Assembly (NCBI GenBank): GCA_021300505.1
Contig: JAJTDQ010000088.1
Span: 1 to 36,715, forward strand
DNA length: 36,715 bases
From: Cryomorphaceae bacterium
Lineage (GTDB): Bacteria; Bacteroidota; Bacteroidia; Flavobacteriales_D; Crocinitomicaceae
Reading direction: 5' to 3'
The translations under genes and the position numbers were made by a program. The stretch's first letter is position 1; every line of letters begins with the position of its first letter. Of this stretch, positions 26,476 to 36,649 are shown piece by piece. The notes beneath the pieces are model-generated. The model was not told the origin of the DNA and ran no database searches. It saw only the letters and a list, made by a program, of their open reading frames with translations.

Positions 26476-29379
26476 TTAATACTTCACTTGAACCATTCCC
26501 TGCTTGACCACATCATTTCCACCCTCAAAAGTTGCTTTGATGATGTAGAAGTAAGTCCCTTCCTCCACAGGTGTTCCACCGGTGGTTTTACCGTCCCATT
26601 TACCTAGTGGGTCATTGTACTCGTAGATTTTGTTACCCCAACGGTTCAGAATCACACAATTAAAATCTGCGACTCCATCGAAAGTGACATAGAATGCTTC
26701 GTTACCAGCCAATGAAGACAATACAATAATGTTTGGCACCTCGATATCACAAATTTTCACACCGATTGTTGCTGTATCAGAGTATGTATGGCAAATATTC
26801 GATCCAGTTACAATGTATTCACCCGGCTGGTTAATCGTGATACTTGGTCCTGTCTCACCCGTACTCCAAACAAAGTTATCAATCGTAAAGTTTTCCTGTG
26901 CATTTATCGTGTAGGTCGAGCCTTGACAAATAATTGTATCCAACACATCGGTATAGGCATTTGGTGGGAAGGTAACCAAGGCCGTCAATGTAATGTTACA
27001 CAGATTGTCTGTATAAGTCAGCTGGTAAGTTCCCGGTGTTGACGTGTAGATCAAAGGGTTGTCGATCGTATTTACTGGATTAAAACGAATCGCAGTATCT
27101 GAAGCGGACCAAACTCCACCATCAAAAGAGACCGTATTTTCAATTTGATAAATTCCATAACAACCGATATCATCCGTAAAAATGGATGGAGGAACGATGG
27201 TCGTTAAGTTCGCAGAAACCGAATTATTGCACACATTATCTGTAAACGTAATAATATAGTTTCCTGAGCTCGACGCGGTGATTAGTGGGTTTAAGGTACT
27301 TGTTGATGGACTGAAAGATACATTGGGTGAGGATGCCGACCATACTCCGCCTGTTGAGTATACTTGCGTTCCAGCCGCCTGATAGGTTAAACTACAAAAC
27401 AATGTATCGTCAAACATCACAGGATAAGGTGGATAAATGATGTCCGAGGTCACTGTTTGGTTGCAGGAGTTATCTGTAAAACTGACAGTGTAAGTTCCTG
27501 GCGTCGAGGCGACGAAGGTAGGATTATTGGCGTTCGCATTCGGCAAGATCGTTACCTCTGGATTTGTTGTTGTCCATACACCTCCTGAAACGGAAACAGT
27601 TCCTGAAGCTGTAAATGTTAAGTCACACCCAATCGTATCAGGGAAAATTGTTGGCAATGCCAATGCAAATAGCGTTACAGTTGTATCGTATTCACATCCG
27701 AAGTTGTCGGTTACATGGTACACATAGTTGTGTGCACCCGGCGTGTTCGGTTGAACTACAATTGACGTATCGTTTTGACCTGAAATAATCGTTGGATCAT
27801 TTTCCCAATAGTCAGAAGAAATCGTATTTTGGTATCCACCCAAACCAGGGAAGAAAGAGCCGTCGAAGAACAAGCCCCACTCAAAGATGTATCCATCATC
27901 AATTGTCAAGTTATCTTGAACGTAAATTGTCCAGTTTCCGTTGATCGGACAACCTATCAAACTTGCGAACGATGTATTTGGCGCGTATACATCAGAAGGA
28001 TCCATTGAATTCCCTGTTCCGTTATTACCAGCAGCAATGGAAACAGGAACCGTATTCGTCCAGTTTGCATTCATGGCGCCAATTGTATTGAACACAGAGC
28101 TGAAGCAATATTCCCAGCCATCCCCTGGTCCACCACCTCCACTGTCATCGATTGGGTCACCAATATAGGTACCACCACCGCTTGTTCCTCCTGGCAAGAA
28201 ACCGGGAGAATAGGAGTTCATCAATTGAACAATTTGTCCTGTTGGACATTGAAGCCAAATTTCTAAGTCACCTGCATAAGAGTGTTCCATTGTGATACAC
28301 ACTTGGTTCAAGTCTTGCGCATTTGTAATTGTCGCTGTTGGCGGGAAGCCACTCATTGGAATGGATGTTTGGTATTGAATACCCGAACCATCAGGCAAAT
28401 AAGTTGTACCTGCGTATGCCCCACCCAATTGGAATGTTCCACCGGGGATATTTACACCTACAGTATCTGTAGCTGTTACCCCACCAATTAATTCGGTATT
28501 TTGCCCCATACACACTGTATCTTCAAGCGGACCAGTGCCAGCAAATATTGGCAACTGAGAAACCCTTACTTTACACAGCATACGCTCAAATTGAGGGAAC
28601 TGATCCGTAATTTTGACATCTACAAGGTAACCAGATCGTGCTGGAGGAGTAAACCAAATCGAGTCATTTGCTGGATATACACCACCGTCCGTGACATTCC
28701 AATCAAATGTTACTGTTGAGTTTACATTTTGCGAATATCCATAACCTGTTGTTTCAAGACTGTATGGGAATATAGGTTTAGCAACAAAAAGAATTGAATC
28801 ACCGAAACAAACGTCCACAAATCCTGTGTCAATAGGATTCAATGCGTTTGGACCGACACCATTCACAAATGCTTCGATGTGTGGTTCGAAAGGTTGAAAC
28901 TGATACCCACACTGCACATTTCCTAACCATCCTGTACCTTCAGCAGTTCCATTCGAAATAAATACAATGGTCAAACATCCACTTGGGTTATTCCAAGTCG
29001 CTTGATGCGTAAATCCATTAGGATTTGAAACAGAATTGTGTACACCTAAAAGTGGTGAGGCTGTACTCGGTCCGTCATAGACATAAACGAAGTCTGAGCC
29101 ATCAACGTTCCAGGTATAACCCGCATTGATACCCATGGAAATAGACATTTTCGTACCTGTAGTCAAATCTGGACAAAATACGATAGTGTCGTTATAGTTA
29201 GGCGGGTAGTTTCCCGCGCCTCCTGGATCTTGAAAGTTGGTAGAGGTGGTCCCGAAGGTATTACAGTTTGCGGTATTGGTCAATGGATAACCTGCATCAC
29301 CCATGTTAATCATTTGCGAGAATGCACCTGACACAGCAAGCATCAAGGCAGAAAATGAAAGTAGTATTCTATTCTTCAT
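26476..29379 (-). CDS. Large secreted protein with CUB-like, P-domain-like and tandem Ig-like repeats plus gliding-type C-terminal domain
   Basis: Signal peptide; CUB-like YTWNVDGSDFVYVYDGPSTASPLLG; P-domain-like segment (QVCITMEHSYAGDLEIWLQCPTG...NGNWTIYVQDNLTIDDGYIFEWGLFF); three tandem ~75-aa repeats; C-terminus CVILNRWGNKIYEYNDPLGKWDGKTTGGTPVEEGTYFYIIKA. Confidence 0.85.
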   Translation of the reverse strand: MKNRILLSFSALMLAVSGAFSQMINMGDAGYPLTNTANCNTFGTTSTNFQDPGGAGNYPPNYNDTIVFCPDLTTGTKMSISMGINAGYTWNVDGSDFVYVYDGPSTASPLLGVHNSVSNPNGFTHQATWNNPSGCLTIVFISNGTAEGTGWLGNVQCGYQFQPFEPHIEAFVNGVGPNALNPIDTGFVDVCFGDSILFVAKPIFPYSLETTGYGYSQNVNSTVTFDWNVTDGGVYPANDSIWFTPPARSGYLVDVKITDQFPQFERMLCKVRVSQLPIFAGTGPLEDTVCMGQNTELIGGVTATDTVGVNIPGGTFQLGGAYAGTTYLPDGSGIQYQTSIPMSGFPPTATITNAQDLNQVCITMEHSYAGDLEIWLQCPTGQIVQLMNSYSPGFLPGGTSGGGTYIGDPIDDSGGGGPGDGWEYCFSSVFNTIGAMNANWTNTVPVSIAAGNNGTGNSMDPSDVYAPNTSFASLIGCPINGNWTIYVQDNLTIDDGYIFEWGLFFDGSFFPGLGGYQNTISSDYWENDPTIISGQNDTSIVVQPNTPGAHNYVYHVTDNFGCEYDTTVTLFALALPTIFPDTIGCDLTFTASGTVSVSGGVWTTTNPEVTILPNANANNPTFVASTPGTYTVSFTDNSCNQTVTSDIIYPPYPVMFDDTLFCSLTYQAAGTQVYSTGGVWSASSPNVSFSPSTSTLNPLITASSSGNYIITFTDNVCNNSVSANLTTIVPPSIFTDDIGCYGIYQIENTVSFDGGVWSASDTAIRFNPVNTIDNPLIYTSTPGTYQLTYTDNLCNITLTALVTFPPNAYTDVLDTIICQGSTYTINAQENFTIDNFVWSTGETGPSITINQPGEYIVTGSNICHTYSDTATIGVKICDIEVPNIIVLSSLAGNEAFYVTFDGVADFNCVILNRWGNKIYEYNDPLGKWDGKTTGGTPVEEGTYFYIIKATFEGGNDVVKQGMVQVKY

Positions 29380-29381
29380 GG

Positions 29382-29715
29382 TTACTGTTTATTTTGCATT
29401 TCGTTTGTCAATACCCATTCTGATTTCACAACTAGCACTTTATCAGTTCCTTTGATGCGCAAATATTGGTTTGTCTTCTGAATTTCTAAGCCCAAAGCGA
29501 TAAAATCGACTGGTTGATTTATGTTCATTTCAATCACCCCATTCAATCCATTTTCCTTCCCTTTTGGAACGTCTGCAATGTAGCAGGCATGGTCCAATGC
29601 ATAATTGAGTAAAGTCAATTTAGCAGGGCTTGGTAAGACGCGCATCGATTTCTTGCGAAAACGCAAAAGAAGATGCGCCAAAGAAGATCGTAAACAGCAG
29701 TATTTGTTTCATCAT
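29382..29715 (-). pseudogene. Small secreted protein with signal peptide and body in different frames
   Basis: ATG at 29715 reads MMKQILLFTIFFGASSFAFSQEIDARLTKPC* (stop 29622-29620). The rest (LLNYALDHACYIADVPKGKENGLNGVIEMNINQPVDFIALGLEI...) is in the frame of track ORF 29382-29681. Confidence 0.65.
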
Positions 29716-29850
29716 TTTAGTGTTGTGAACTTTAAGACCTCAAATGTTGAAAAATGGTTGCATTTGGGGATAAAGTTCCTTTTAGAGCGCCTCGAAAGTA
29801 AATAAATAAGGCTAATTTTGCAACAACTAAACAATCCTTTCTAAATTCGG

Positions 29851-30693
29851 ATGGAAACAACAGCATTGCAGCACATAGCATCTCAAGTGAGAAGAGACAT
29901 CGTTCGCATGGTAGCGGGCGTAAATTCAGGTCATCCAGGCGGATCTTTGGGATGTGCCGACTTTCTAACACTTCTGTATTTTGACCAAATGAATCACAAT
30001 GCGGAAACCTACACTATGGATGGCATTGGTCAAGATTTATTTTTTCTCTCCAACGGACATATATCTCCAGTTTGGTATAGCGTGCTAGCCCGAGCTGGAT
30101 ACTTTCCTGTGAATGAATTGGGAACTTTTAGAAAATTATCAACTCGTCTGCAAGGCCACCCTTCAACCGATAAAAAATTACCCGGCATTCGCATGGCCTC
30201 GGGTTCTCTTGGACAAGGACTTTCTGTTGCGGTCGGAGCAGCCCAAGTGAAACGTCTGAATAAAGACAACAGCATTGTGTATTGTTTGCATGGCGATGGT
30301 GAACTTCAAGAAGGACAAATTTGGGAAGCAGCAATGTATGCTTCAGCCCACAAGGTGGATAACGTCATTGCGACAATCGACTGGAACGGCCGTCAAATTG
30401 ACGGAGATGTAGAGAATGTCATATCATTGGGAGACCTTCATGCGAAATGGGCAGCATTCGGATGGGAAGTATTAACCATGGATGGTCACAACTTCACCGA
30501 CATGAAAAACACGCTAATGAAAGCAAAATCGTTATGTGGACATGGGAAACCTGTGGTGATTCTCATGAAAACGGAAATGGGGCAAGGTGTTGATTTCATG
30601 ATGGGATCTCATAAATGGCACGGAGTCGCTCCAAACCCAAGTCAACTTGAAGATGCACTCGGTCAATTGGAAGAAACTCTTGGTGACTACTAA
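29851..30693 (+). CDS. Transketolase N-terminal subunit
   Basis: NSGHPGGSLGCADFLTLLYF, SNGHISPVWYSVLARAGYF, HGDGELQEGQIWEAAMYASAHKVDNVIATIDWNGRQIDG. Confidence 0.93.
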   Translation: METTALQHIASQVRRDIVRMVAGVNSGHPGGSLGCADFLTLLYFDQMNHNAETYTMDGIGQDLFFLSNGHISPVWYSVLARAGYFPVNELGTFRKLSTRLQGHPSTDKKLPGIRMASGSLGQGLSVAVGAAQVKRLNKDNSIVYCLHGDGELQEGQIWEAAMYASAHKVDNVIATIDWNGRQIDGDVENVISLGDLHAKWAAFGWEVLTMDGHNFTDMKNTLMKAKSLCGHGKPVVILMKTEMGQGVDFMMGSHKWHGVAPNPSQLEDALGQLEETLGDY

Positions 30694-32049
30694 TTGAAAC
30701 GGTTACTATTCATAGCATTGGTTTTCATTTCCACTCAAAGTTTTGGGCAGGAAAAGTTGACGAGAATTCTCTTTATTCTCGATGCTTCGAATAGTATGAA
30801 CGCTGTGTGGGGTGCTAATGAAACACGGATAGAGGCGGCAAAGGATTTACTCGCAAAGGCTGTGGATAGTTTGCGGGGAACCGCCAATCTTGAAATTGCG
30901 CTCCGCGTATATGGTCATCAATCGCCAATTACAGCAACATATCAAGATTGTAACGATACGAAGCTAGAAGTTCCCTTTGGTGCGAATAATTTCGATAACG
31001 TAAAGAATAGAATTCGCTCAATAGAGGCAAAAGGTACAACTCCAATTGCACGGTCTTTAGAGGCTGCAGCTAGCGATTTCCCGGATCAGAATTCGAGAAA
31101 CATCATCATCCTGATTACAGACGGGCAAGAAGCGTGCGACAACGACCCTTGTGTGATTGCAAAAAAACTATACGATAAAGGAGTAAAAGTAACCCCCTTT
31201 GTAATCGGATTAGGGCTTGATTTGTCTTACCTAGAAAAATTCAATTGCATTGGTTCCTATACCGAAGCAGAAACAAAAGATGCCTTTAGAAATGTGTTGA
31301 AAAATGTTGTTTCAAAGGCATTGTCGAACACCACCGTTCAGATTAATTTGAACGACACAAACAAACAACCGAAAGAAACTGAAGTGACCATGTTCCTTTA
31401 TGAAGCGGGGACGAAGAATTTAAAATATACGTTTGTTCATACAATTAATCGTTATGGCAACCCTGACACCTTGGTGCTTGACCCAAACATCAAATACGAC
31501 CTGGTGGTAAACACCATTCCAAAGGTCGAAAAAAAGAACATTAGCATCACTAAAAACACACACAACACAATAGTGGTTGATGCCCCTCAAGGCTTTATAA
31601 AGGTGCGTTTTGTGAATGCAACAAAACCTTATCAAATCGATTCACGCATCATGCTGAAAGGCAATCCAAGCACCTTGAATGTTCAAAAGTTGAATGTTTC
31701 CGACAAGTACATAACTGGAAAATATGATGTCGAGGTATTGACATTGCCGAGGACTTATGCCACAGTAGATGTTACACAAAGTTCTACTTCTTATATTGAC
31801 ATTCCTGCACCCGGCACCTTGAACTGTAAATCAATAAACACTATAGTGGCGCAAGTTTTTGTTCTCCGAGAGGGTGGTGTGATCGAATGGGTTTGCAATT
31901 TAGACGAAGCAACAAAAAACTCGTTAACTCAACTTCAGCCCGGCGCGTATCGAGTGGTTTACCGCCAAAAGAACTTGCGTTCATCGACCTATACTATTCA
32001 AAAAGATTTTCGAATAAATTCCAATAAAACAACAACTTTAAACCTTTGA
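30694..32049 (+). CDS. Secreted VWA-domain protein lying between the transketolase subunit genes
   Basis: TTG start directly after the transketolase TAA; signal peptide [23 protein letters not shown]-like DASNS, T at [15 protein letters not shown]. Confidence 0.85.
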   Translation: MKRLLFIALVFISTQSFGQEKLTRILFILDASNSMNAVWGANETRIEAAKDLLAKAVDSLRGTANLEIALRVYGHQSPITATYQDCNDTKLEVPFGANNFDNVKNRIRSIEAKGTTPIARSLEAAASDFPDQNSRNIIILITDGQEACDNDPCVIAKKLYDKGVKVTPFVIGLGLDLSYLEKFNCIGSYTEAETKDAFRNVLKNVVSKALSNTTVQINLNDTNKQPKETEVTMFLYEAGTKNLKYTFVHTINRYGNPDTLVLDPNIKYDLVVNTIPKVEKKNISITKNTHNTIVVDAPQGFIKVRFVNATKPYQIDSRIMLKGNPSTLNVQKLNVSDKYITGKYDVEVLTLPRTYATVDVTQSSTSYIDIPAPGTLNCKSINTIVAQVFVLREGGVIEWVCNLDEATKNSLTQLQPGAYRVVYRQKNLRSSTYTIQKDFRINSNKTTTLNL

Positions 32050-32051
32050 TC

Positions 32052-33011
32052 ATGACTGAATTTGAAATTCTCGGTAATAAAGACACCCGCTCAGGGTTTG
32101 GTGAAGGACTCGCTGAACTAGGGCGCACGAACGAGAATGTAGTAGCCTTGTGTGCGGACTTAACTGGATCATTGAAAATGGATGCCTTTCAAAAGGAAAA
32201 TCCAGAACGCTTTTTCCAAGTAGGAATCGCTGAAGCAAACATGATTAGCCTTGCTGCAGGAATGACCATTGGGGGAAAAATTCCTTACACAGGAACATTT
32301 GCCAATTTCTCTACAGGTCGTGTTTACGATCAAATTCGTCAGTCTGTAGCCTATTCCAAAAAAAATGTCAAAATCTGTGCTTCACATGCTGGATTAACAC
32401 TTGGTGAGGATGGTGCAACGCATCAAATTCTGGAGGACATCGGAATGATGAAGATGCTTCCTAACATGACAGTAATCGTACCTGCAGATCACAATCAAAC
32501 AAAACAAGCGACAATTGCGATTGCGGCTCATGAAGGTCCAGTTTACTTACGTTTTGGTCGTCCGGTAATGCCTATTTTCGTTAAACCAGATGCAAACTTC
32601 GTCATCGGTAAAGCAGATCTATTAACTGAAGGTACCGATGTCACCATCATCGCGTGTGGTCACTTGGTTTGGAAATCTATCGAAGCATTGAAGGCACTGG
32701 AAGAAGCTGGTATTTCAGTGGAATTGATCAACATGCACACGATCAAGCCACTCGATACAGACGCGATCATGAAATCAATTGCGAAGACAGGTTGCGTTGT
32801 AACTGCTGAAGAACATATGATGCATGGTGGACTTGGTGATTCTGTTGCACAATTCCTTTCTCGCACAAACCCTGTTCCTCAAGAATATGTCGCTGTGAAC
32901 GACACATTTGGAGAAAGTGGAACACCGATGGAGTTGATGACGAAATATAGCATTGACACGCAAGATGTCATCAACGCTGTTCACAAGGTACTGGCGCGCA
33001 AAAACGCATAA
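32052..33011 (+). CDS. Transketolase C-terminal subunit
   Basis: [93 protein letters not shown]. Confidence 0.93.
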   Translation: MTEFEILGNKDTRSGFGEGLAELGRTNENVVALCADLTGSLKMDAFQKENPERFFQVGIAEANMISLAAGMTIGGKIPYTGTFANFSTGRVYDQIRQSVAYSKKNVKICASHAGLTLGEDGATHQILEDIGMMKMLPNMTVIVPADHNQTKQATIAIAAHEGPVYLRFGRPVMPIFVKPDANFVIGKADLLTEGTDVTIIACGHLVWKSIEALKALEEAGISVELINMHTIKPLDTDAIMKSIAKTGCVVTAEEHMMHGGLGDSVAQFLSRTNPVPQEYVAVNDTFGESGTPMELMTKYSIDTQDVINAVHKVLARKNA

Positions 33012-33037
33012 CTCTACTCGTCTAAATTCAAGGTTCA

Positions 33038-34228
33038 ATGTCTCGCGAAGATGATTTTATTCAGTTGCTTGGACAAACAAACCAGCATCCCTTTTTGATC
33101 GATGTAGATCGAGCTGAAGGAATATACATTTACGATAAGTCAGGGAAGTCTTACATGGATATGATTTCTGGTGTTGCCGTGAATAACATTGGACACCGAC
33201 ATCCAAAGGTTGTACAAGCCATTCATCGGCAAGTCGATCAATACCTGCACGTGATGGTCTATGGCGAATACATTCAAGATGCACCATTGCACTTGGCGAA
33301 ACGCCTTGTCGACATTTTACCAGAAAAATTGAATGCTGTTTATATGGTTAATTCCGGAACGGAAGCCAATGAAGCAGCTCTCAAATTAGCAAAGCGCGTA
33401 ACGGGACGAACAGAGCTTGTTTCCTTTCGAGGTTCTTACCACGGAAGTACACACGGGTCATTGAGCGTTTCCGGCAACGAGGTGAAAAAACAAAAATTCA
33501 GACCCCTACTACCTGACGTTCGTTTTTTGAGATTCAATGAAATCGAAGACCTTGAATACATCACCGAGCGAACAGCAGGCGTAATTATCGAAACCATTCA
33601 AGGAGATGCGGGTGTTCGTATTCCTTCAAAAGAGTTTTTACACGCCCTTAGGCAACGCTGCTCTGCGGTTGGTGCTCAACTTATATTTGACGAAATTCAA
33701 TGTGGACTTGGACGCACCGGAAGAAACTTTGCCTTTGAACATTTCAACGTTCATCCAGATATTTTGACACTAGGGAAAGCCCTTGGGGGAGGAATGCCCG
33801 TTGGCGCTTTAGTTTCTTCTCGTGAAAATCTTTGGGAATTCACTTATGCTCCAATGCTTGGTCATATCACTACCTTTGGAGGTCATCCTGTTATTTGCGC
33901 GGCATCAGATGCCTTCATAGATGTTTTGACGAGTGAAATTGATTACGCTGAAGTTGAACGGTTAGGAGGCCTATTGGAAGCGCTCATCGGGCAGCAAAAA
34001 GAAATTCATGCGATTCGTCGCATTGGGATGATGTTCGCCTTTGACATGGTATCGAGCGAAAGAGTGCAGCGTGTTGTCGATCGATGCCTGGACCAAGGAT
34101 TGATCAGTTTTTGGTTCTTGTCTCACCCCTACAGCTTCAGACTTTCACCACCTTTAACAATTACAGAGGAAGAGATTCGGAAGGCAGCAAGTATCATTTG
34201 CGAAGCCATTGAATCAACAAAAGAATGA
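33038..34228 (+). CDS. Class III PLP-dependent aminotransferase (acetylornithine/ornithine type)
   Basis: MVNSGTEANEAALKLAKRVTGR, SYHGSTHGSLSVSG, IFDEIQCGLGRTGRNFAFEH, TLGKALGGGMPVGALV. Confidence 0.9.
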   Translation: MSREDDFIQLLGQTNQHPFLIDVDRAEGIYIYDKSGKSYMDMISGVAVNNIGHRHPKVVQAIHRQVDQYLHVMVYGEYIQDAPLHLAKRLVDILPEKLNAVYMVNSGTEANEAALKLAKRVTGRTELVSFRGSYHGSTHGSLSVSGNEVKKQKFRPLLPDVRFLRFNEIEDLEYITERTAGVIIETIQGDAGVRIPSKEFLHALRQRCSAVGAQLIFDEIQCGLGRTGRNFAFEHFNVHPDILTLGKALGGGMPVGALVSSRENLWEFTYAPMLGHITTFGGHPVICAASDAFIDVLTSEIDYAEVERLGGLLEALIGQQKEIHAIRRIGMMFAFDMVSSERVQRVVDRCLDQGLISFWFLSHPYSFRLSPPLTITEEEIRKAASIICEAIESTKE

Positions 34229-34730
34229 TTTGTAATCATCGATGGTGGTTAAAATTCTCGATTGTTGCGCTTGCATTCATCGGATGGACTTGTAGTTGTC
34301 AAGAATATGGCAGAAGCCACACACAAAAAACCAAGTCGAAAAAAACACAGAACTCTAGGGTGAATCACGTCGATAAAACAACAAACGACGACACCTCATG
34401 TTTCCAATCGAATCAAGATCAACCGAAAGTAGAACGATTTTCCTATCCTCAAATGTCCTTTTGCGGGGGAGGGCTTGAAGGAATTTACTCCAATGACGAA
34501 CTCATCCGCATAGAATCGACCTATGGCTATGAGAACGGGTTTTCTGAAAAAAATATTGATTTCATGTGGACACGCTCTATATTTTAAAGTTTGAACCGAT
34601 ACGTCATTTCACCATCTATTCAGGTAAGAAAAGAGTCCAGCAGCAAGTTTCAAAAGAACTAATAGACCGATTATTGGAATGCACTGCTACCATGCAGAAA
34701 GAATTAGCTACTGAACGAGCTAAGAGATAA
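34225..34730 (+). pseudogene. Small lipoprotein-like gene, frame-disrupted
   Basis: MICNHRWWLKFSIVALAFIGWTCSCQ...GGLEGIYSNDELIRIESTYGYENG in one frame. Another frame continues from ~34570 as DTLYILKFEPIRHFTIYSGKKRVQQQVSKELIDRLLECTATMQKELATERAKR* (stop ends 34730). Confidence 0.55.
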
Positions 34731-34949
34731 CCTCATTTTATCTTAAGTCCCCAGCCTTTTGGGTTAGCAATCAGAAAAAATCAAGCTCACTTGCGTAGAA
34801 ATACTTAGAGACTACTGAGCGGAAGCGCTGAAATTGATATGCTTACACCTTTAAATACTTTCATAGCCTTTGGAATGTGTGAACCTTTGTTTCGTCGAAA
34901 GACAGAAAACATGAAAACAAAAAAACAAAACACACACAAAAACACAATT

Positions 34950-35600
34950 ATGAAAACAAAACAAATTTTAATTGCTCTTGGTCTGTTCGCCTTCACCTTG
35001 TTGATTTCAGCGTTCAATTCTAGTGCACAAAGTACGGGAAGCAAAACCCCGCTTTCATTGCAACTTGCAGCTGGTAACCCCTCGTGTTATGCCAGCAATG
35101 ATGGATCAATCGTTCTTGACATACTTGGTGGTTTTCCACCCTATTATGTGAACGGAATTGAAGTATCTGGAAGTCAAGTGATTTTTTCAAATCTTTCTGC
35201 AGGTCCTTACAGCATTTATGTGTCTGACACTTTGCTTTCAAGCGCCCAAGTTGAGGTAATTCTTATATCACCGTTGGAACTTGAGATGTCTGCAGTAGTT
35301 TCTAACGTAAGCATATTCGGCGGAAACGATGGTGCTATTGATTTGACAGTAAACAATCAAGCTGTTACGTATACTTGGATGACACCAGATGGTTCTGGAC
35401 TGGTGGAAAGTCTTGAGGATCAGAGCGGATTGAGCGCGGGAACATATGCCGTGACCGTTACAGAAGCGAATGGATGTCAAACGTATAAACGATTTACTGT
35501 TGAGCAAGCACCTCAAGGATTTGGTACTGGTTCACCATCACCGAATGTGAATCCTAACACGATTGGATCAAGCAGTTCAAATGGTTCTGCCATCTTCTAA
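34950..35600 (+). CDS. Secreted SprB-repeat-like protein without a visible C-terminal sorting domain
   Basis: Signal peptide from MKTKQILIALG (34950); SprB-like unit CYASNDGSIVLDILGGFPPYYVNG...NLSAGPYSIYVSDT; low-complexity Ser/Asn/Pro tail. Confidence 0.75.
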   Translation: MKTKQILIALGLFAFTLLISAFNSSAQSTGSKTPLSLQLAAGNPSCYASNDGSIVLDILGGFPPYYVNGIEVSGSQVIFSNLSAGPYSIYVSDTLLSSAQVEVILISPLELEMSAVVSNVSIFGGNDGAIDLTVNNQAVTYTWMTPDGSGLVESLEDQSGLSAGTYAVTVTEANGCQTYKRFTVEQAPQGFGTGSPSPNVNPNTIGSSSSNGSAIF

Positions 35601-35651
35601 TCCTACACTAAAATAAAGAGTCAACATATACATCATATAAAACACACTATC

Positions 35652-36500
35652 ATGAAAACAAAAAACATATTTTTCTTAGCTGGACTTCTTGCCACAGCAT
35701 TTCAATCTAGCGCTCAGGTATCTACAGTAATTGGAACAACTAAAGTTCCGTTAAAACTTCAAATCACCCAACACTCACCCTTTTGCCATGGCGACCAAAA
35801 CGGTACAATCCTCATTAACATCATTGGAGGTCAAGCGCCTTATTTTGTGAATGAGCAGATGATCAATGGATCAACATTCGAAATGGCCAATCTCGCTGCG
35901 GGATCCTACCGCATTGAGGTCGCTGATAATGCTGTTTCCTATGCAGCAGCAGATGTTGTACTTATCGATCCTGCTGCACTTTCAGTATCGTCTATTGTGA
36001 ACAATGTATCCACCTATCACGGAAGCAACGGAAGCATCAACCTCATTGTCAATGAACCGAACGCCTCTTATGTGTGGGAAGGAAAAAGCAACAACCTTGT
36101 TATCGGTCAGGAAGATCAAACAGGTTTGAGCGCAGGTATTTACGGCGTTACGATCACAAATGCAAAGGGATGCAGCACTTATCGTAAGTTTGAGTTGACA
36201 CAGCCAAATGCACCTGTTGTAAACGGAGTGAACAACCCACAGGTACTTGCAGGTACAGGAGCACCATCCGTGAGCAATATCAATGTGTATCCGAATCCAT
36301 CATCTGGTCATGTGACGCTTAGTGCAGACGCAACAGTTCGCAGTGCGGTAATTACAAACGACCTTGGTATTGTCCTCAAAACAGTAGACTTCAAGAACGA
36401 TGGGGCTATGGCAGGATTGGATTTAAATCCTGGAGTGTATACACTTATTTCCATCGATGAGCTTGGAAATCGCGCAACGGAGCGCATTGTAATCCGATAA
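35652..36500 (+). CDS. Secreted SprB-repeat-like protein with T9SS type A sorting domain; paralogue of the upstream gene
   Basis: FCHGDQNGTILINIIGGQAPYFVN...NLAAGSYRIEVADN; C-terminus VYPNPSSGHVTLSADATVRSAVITNDLGIVLKTV...GVYTLISIDELGNRATERIVIR. Confidence 0.85.
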   Translation: MKTKNIFFLAGLLATAFQSSAQVSTVIGTTKVPLKLQITQHSPFCHGDQNGTILINIIGGQAPYFVNEQMINGSTFEMANLAAGSYRIEVADNAVSYAAADVVLIDPAALSVSSIVNNVSTYHGSNGSINLIVNEPNASYVWEGKSNNLVIGQEDQTGLSAGIYGVTITNAKGCSTYRKFELTQPNAPVVNGVNNPQVLAGTGAPSVSNINVYPNPSSGHVTLSADATVRSAVITNDLGIVLKTVDFKNDGAMAGLDLNPGVYTLISIDELGNRATERIVIR

Positions 36501-36533
36501 ATTGTCATTTTTTTCAGACCCAGAATAAATGAG

Positions 36534-36560
36534 CCGGCGGGAATTCCCGTCGGTTTTTTT
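36534..36560 (+). terminator. Rho-independent terminator
   Basis: CCGGCGGG-AATT-CCCGTCGG stem (one G:T wobble) followed by TTTTTTT. Confidence 0.88.
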
Positions 36561-36649
36561 GTTTTGTAATTGAATCATTCTTTGAGTGGGGACTTTGTTG
36601 TTATTTCTAATAAATCTTAAGTACATTTATTCGCCTTAAAAACTGAGCT

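Noticed and set aside
27480-27730. Tandem repeats as a DNA-level satellite
   Set aside because: The similarity is protein-level Ig-like domain repetition in the large secreted gene; nucleotide identity is low by eye.
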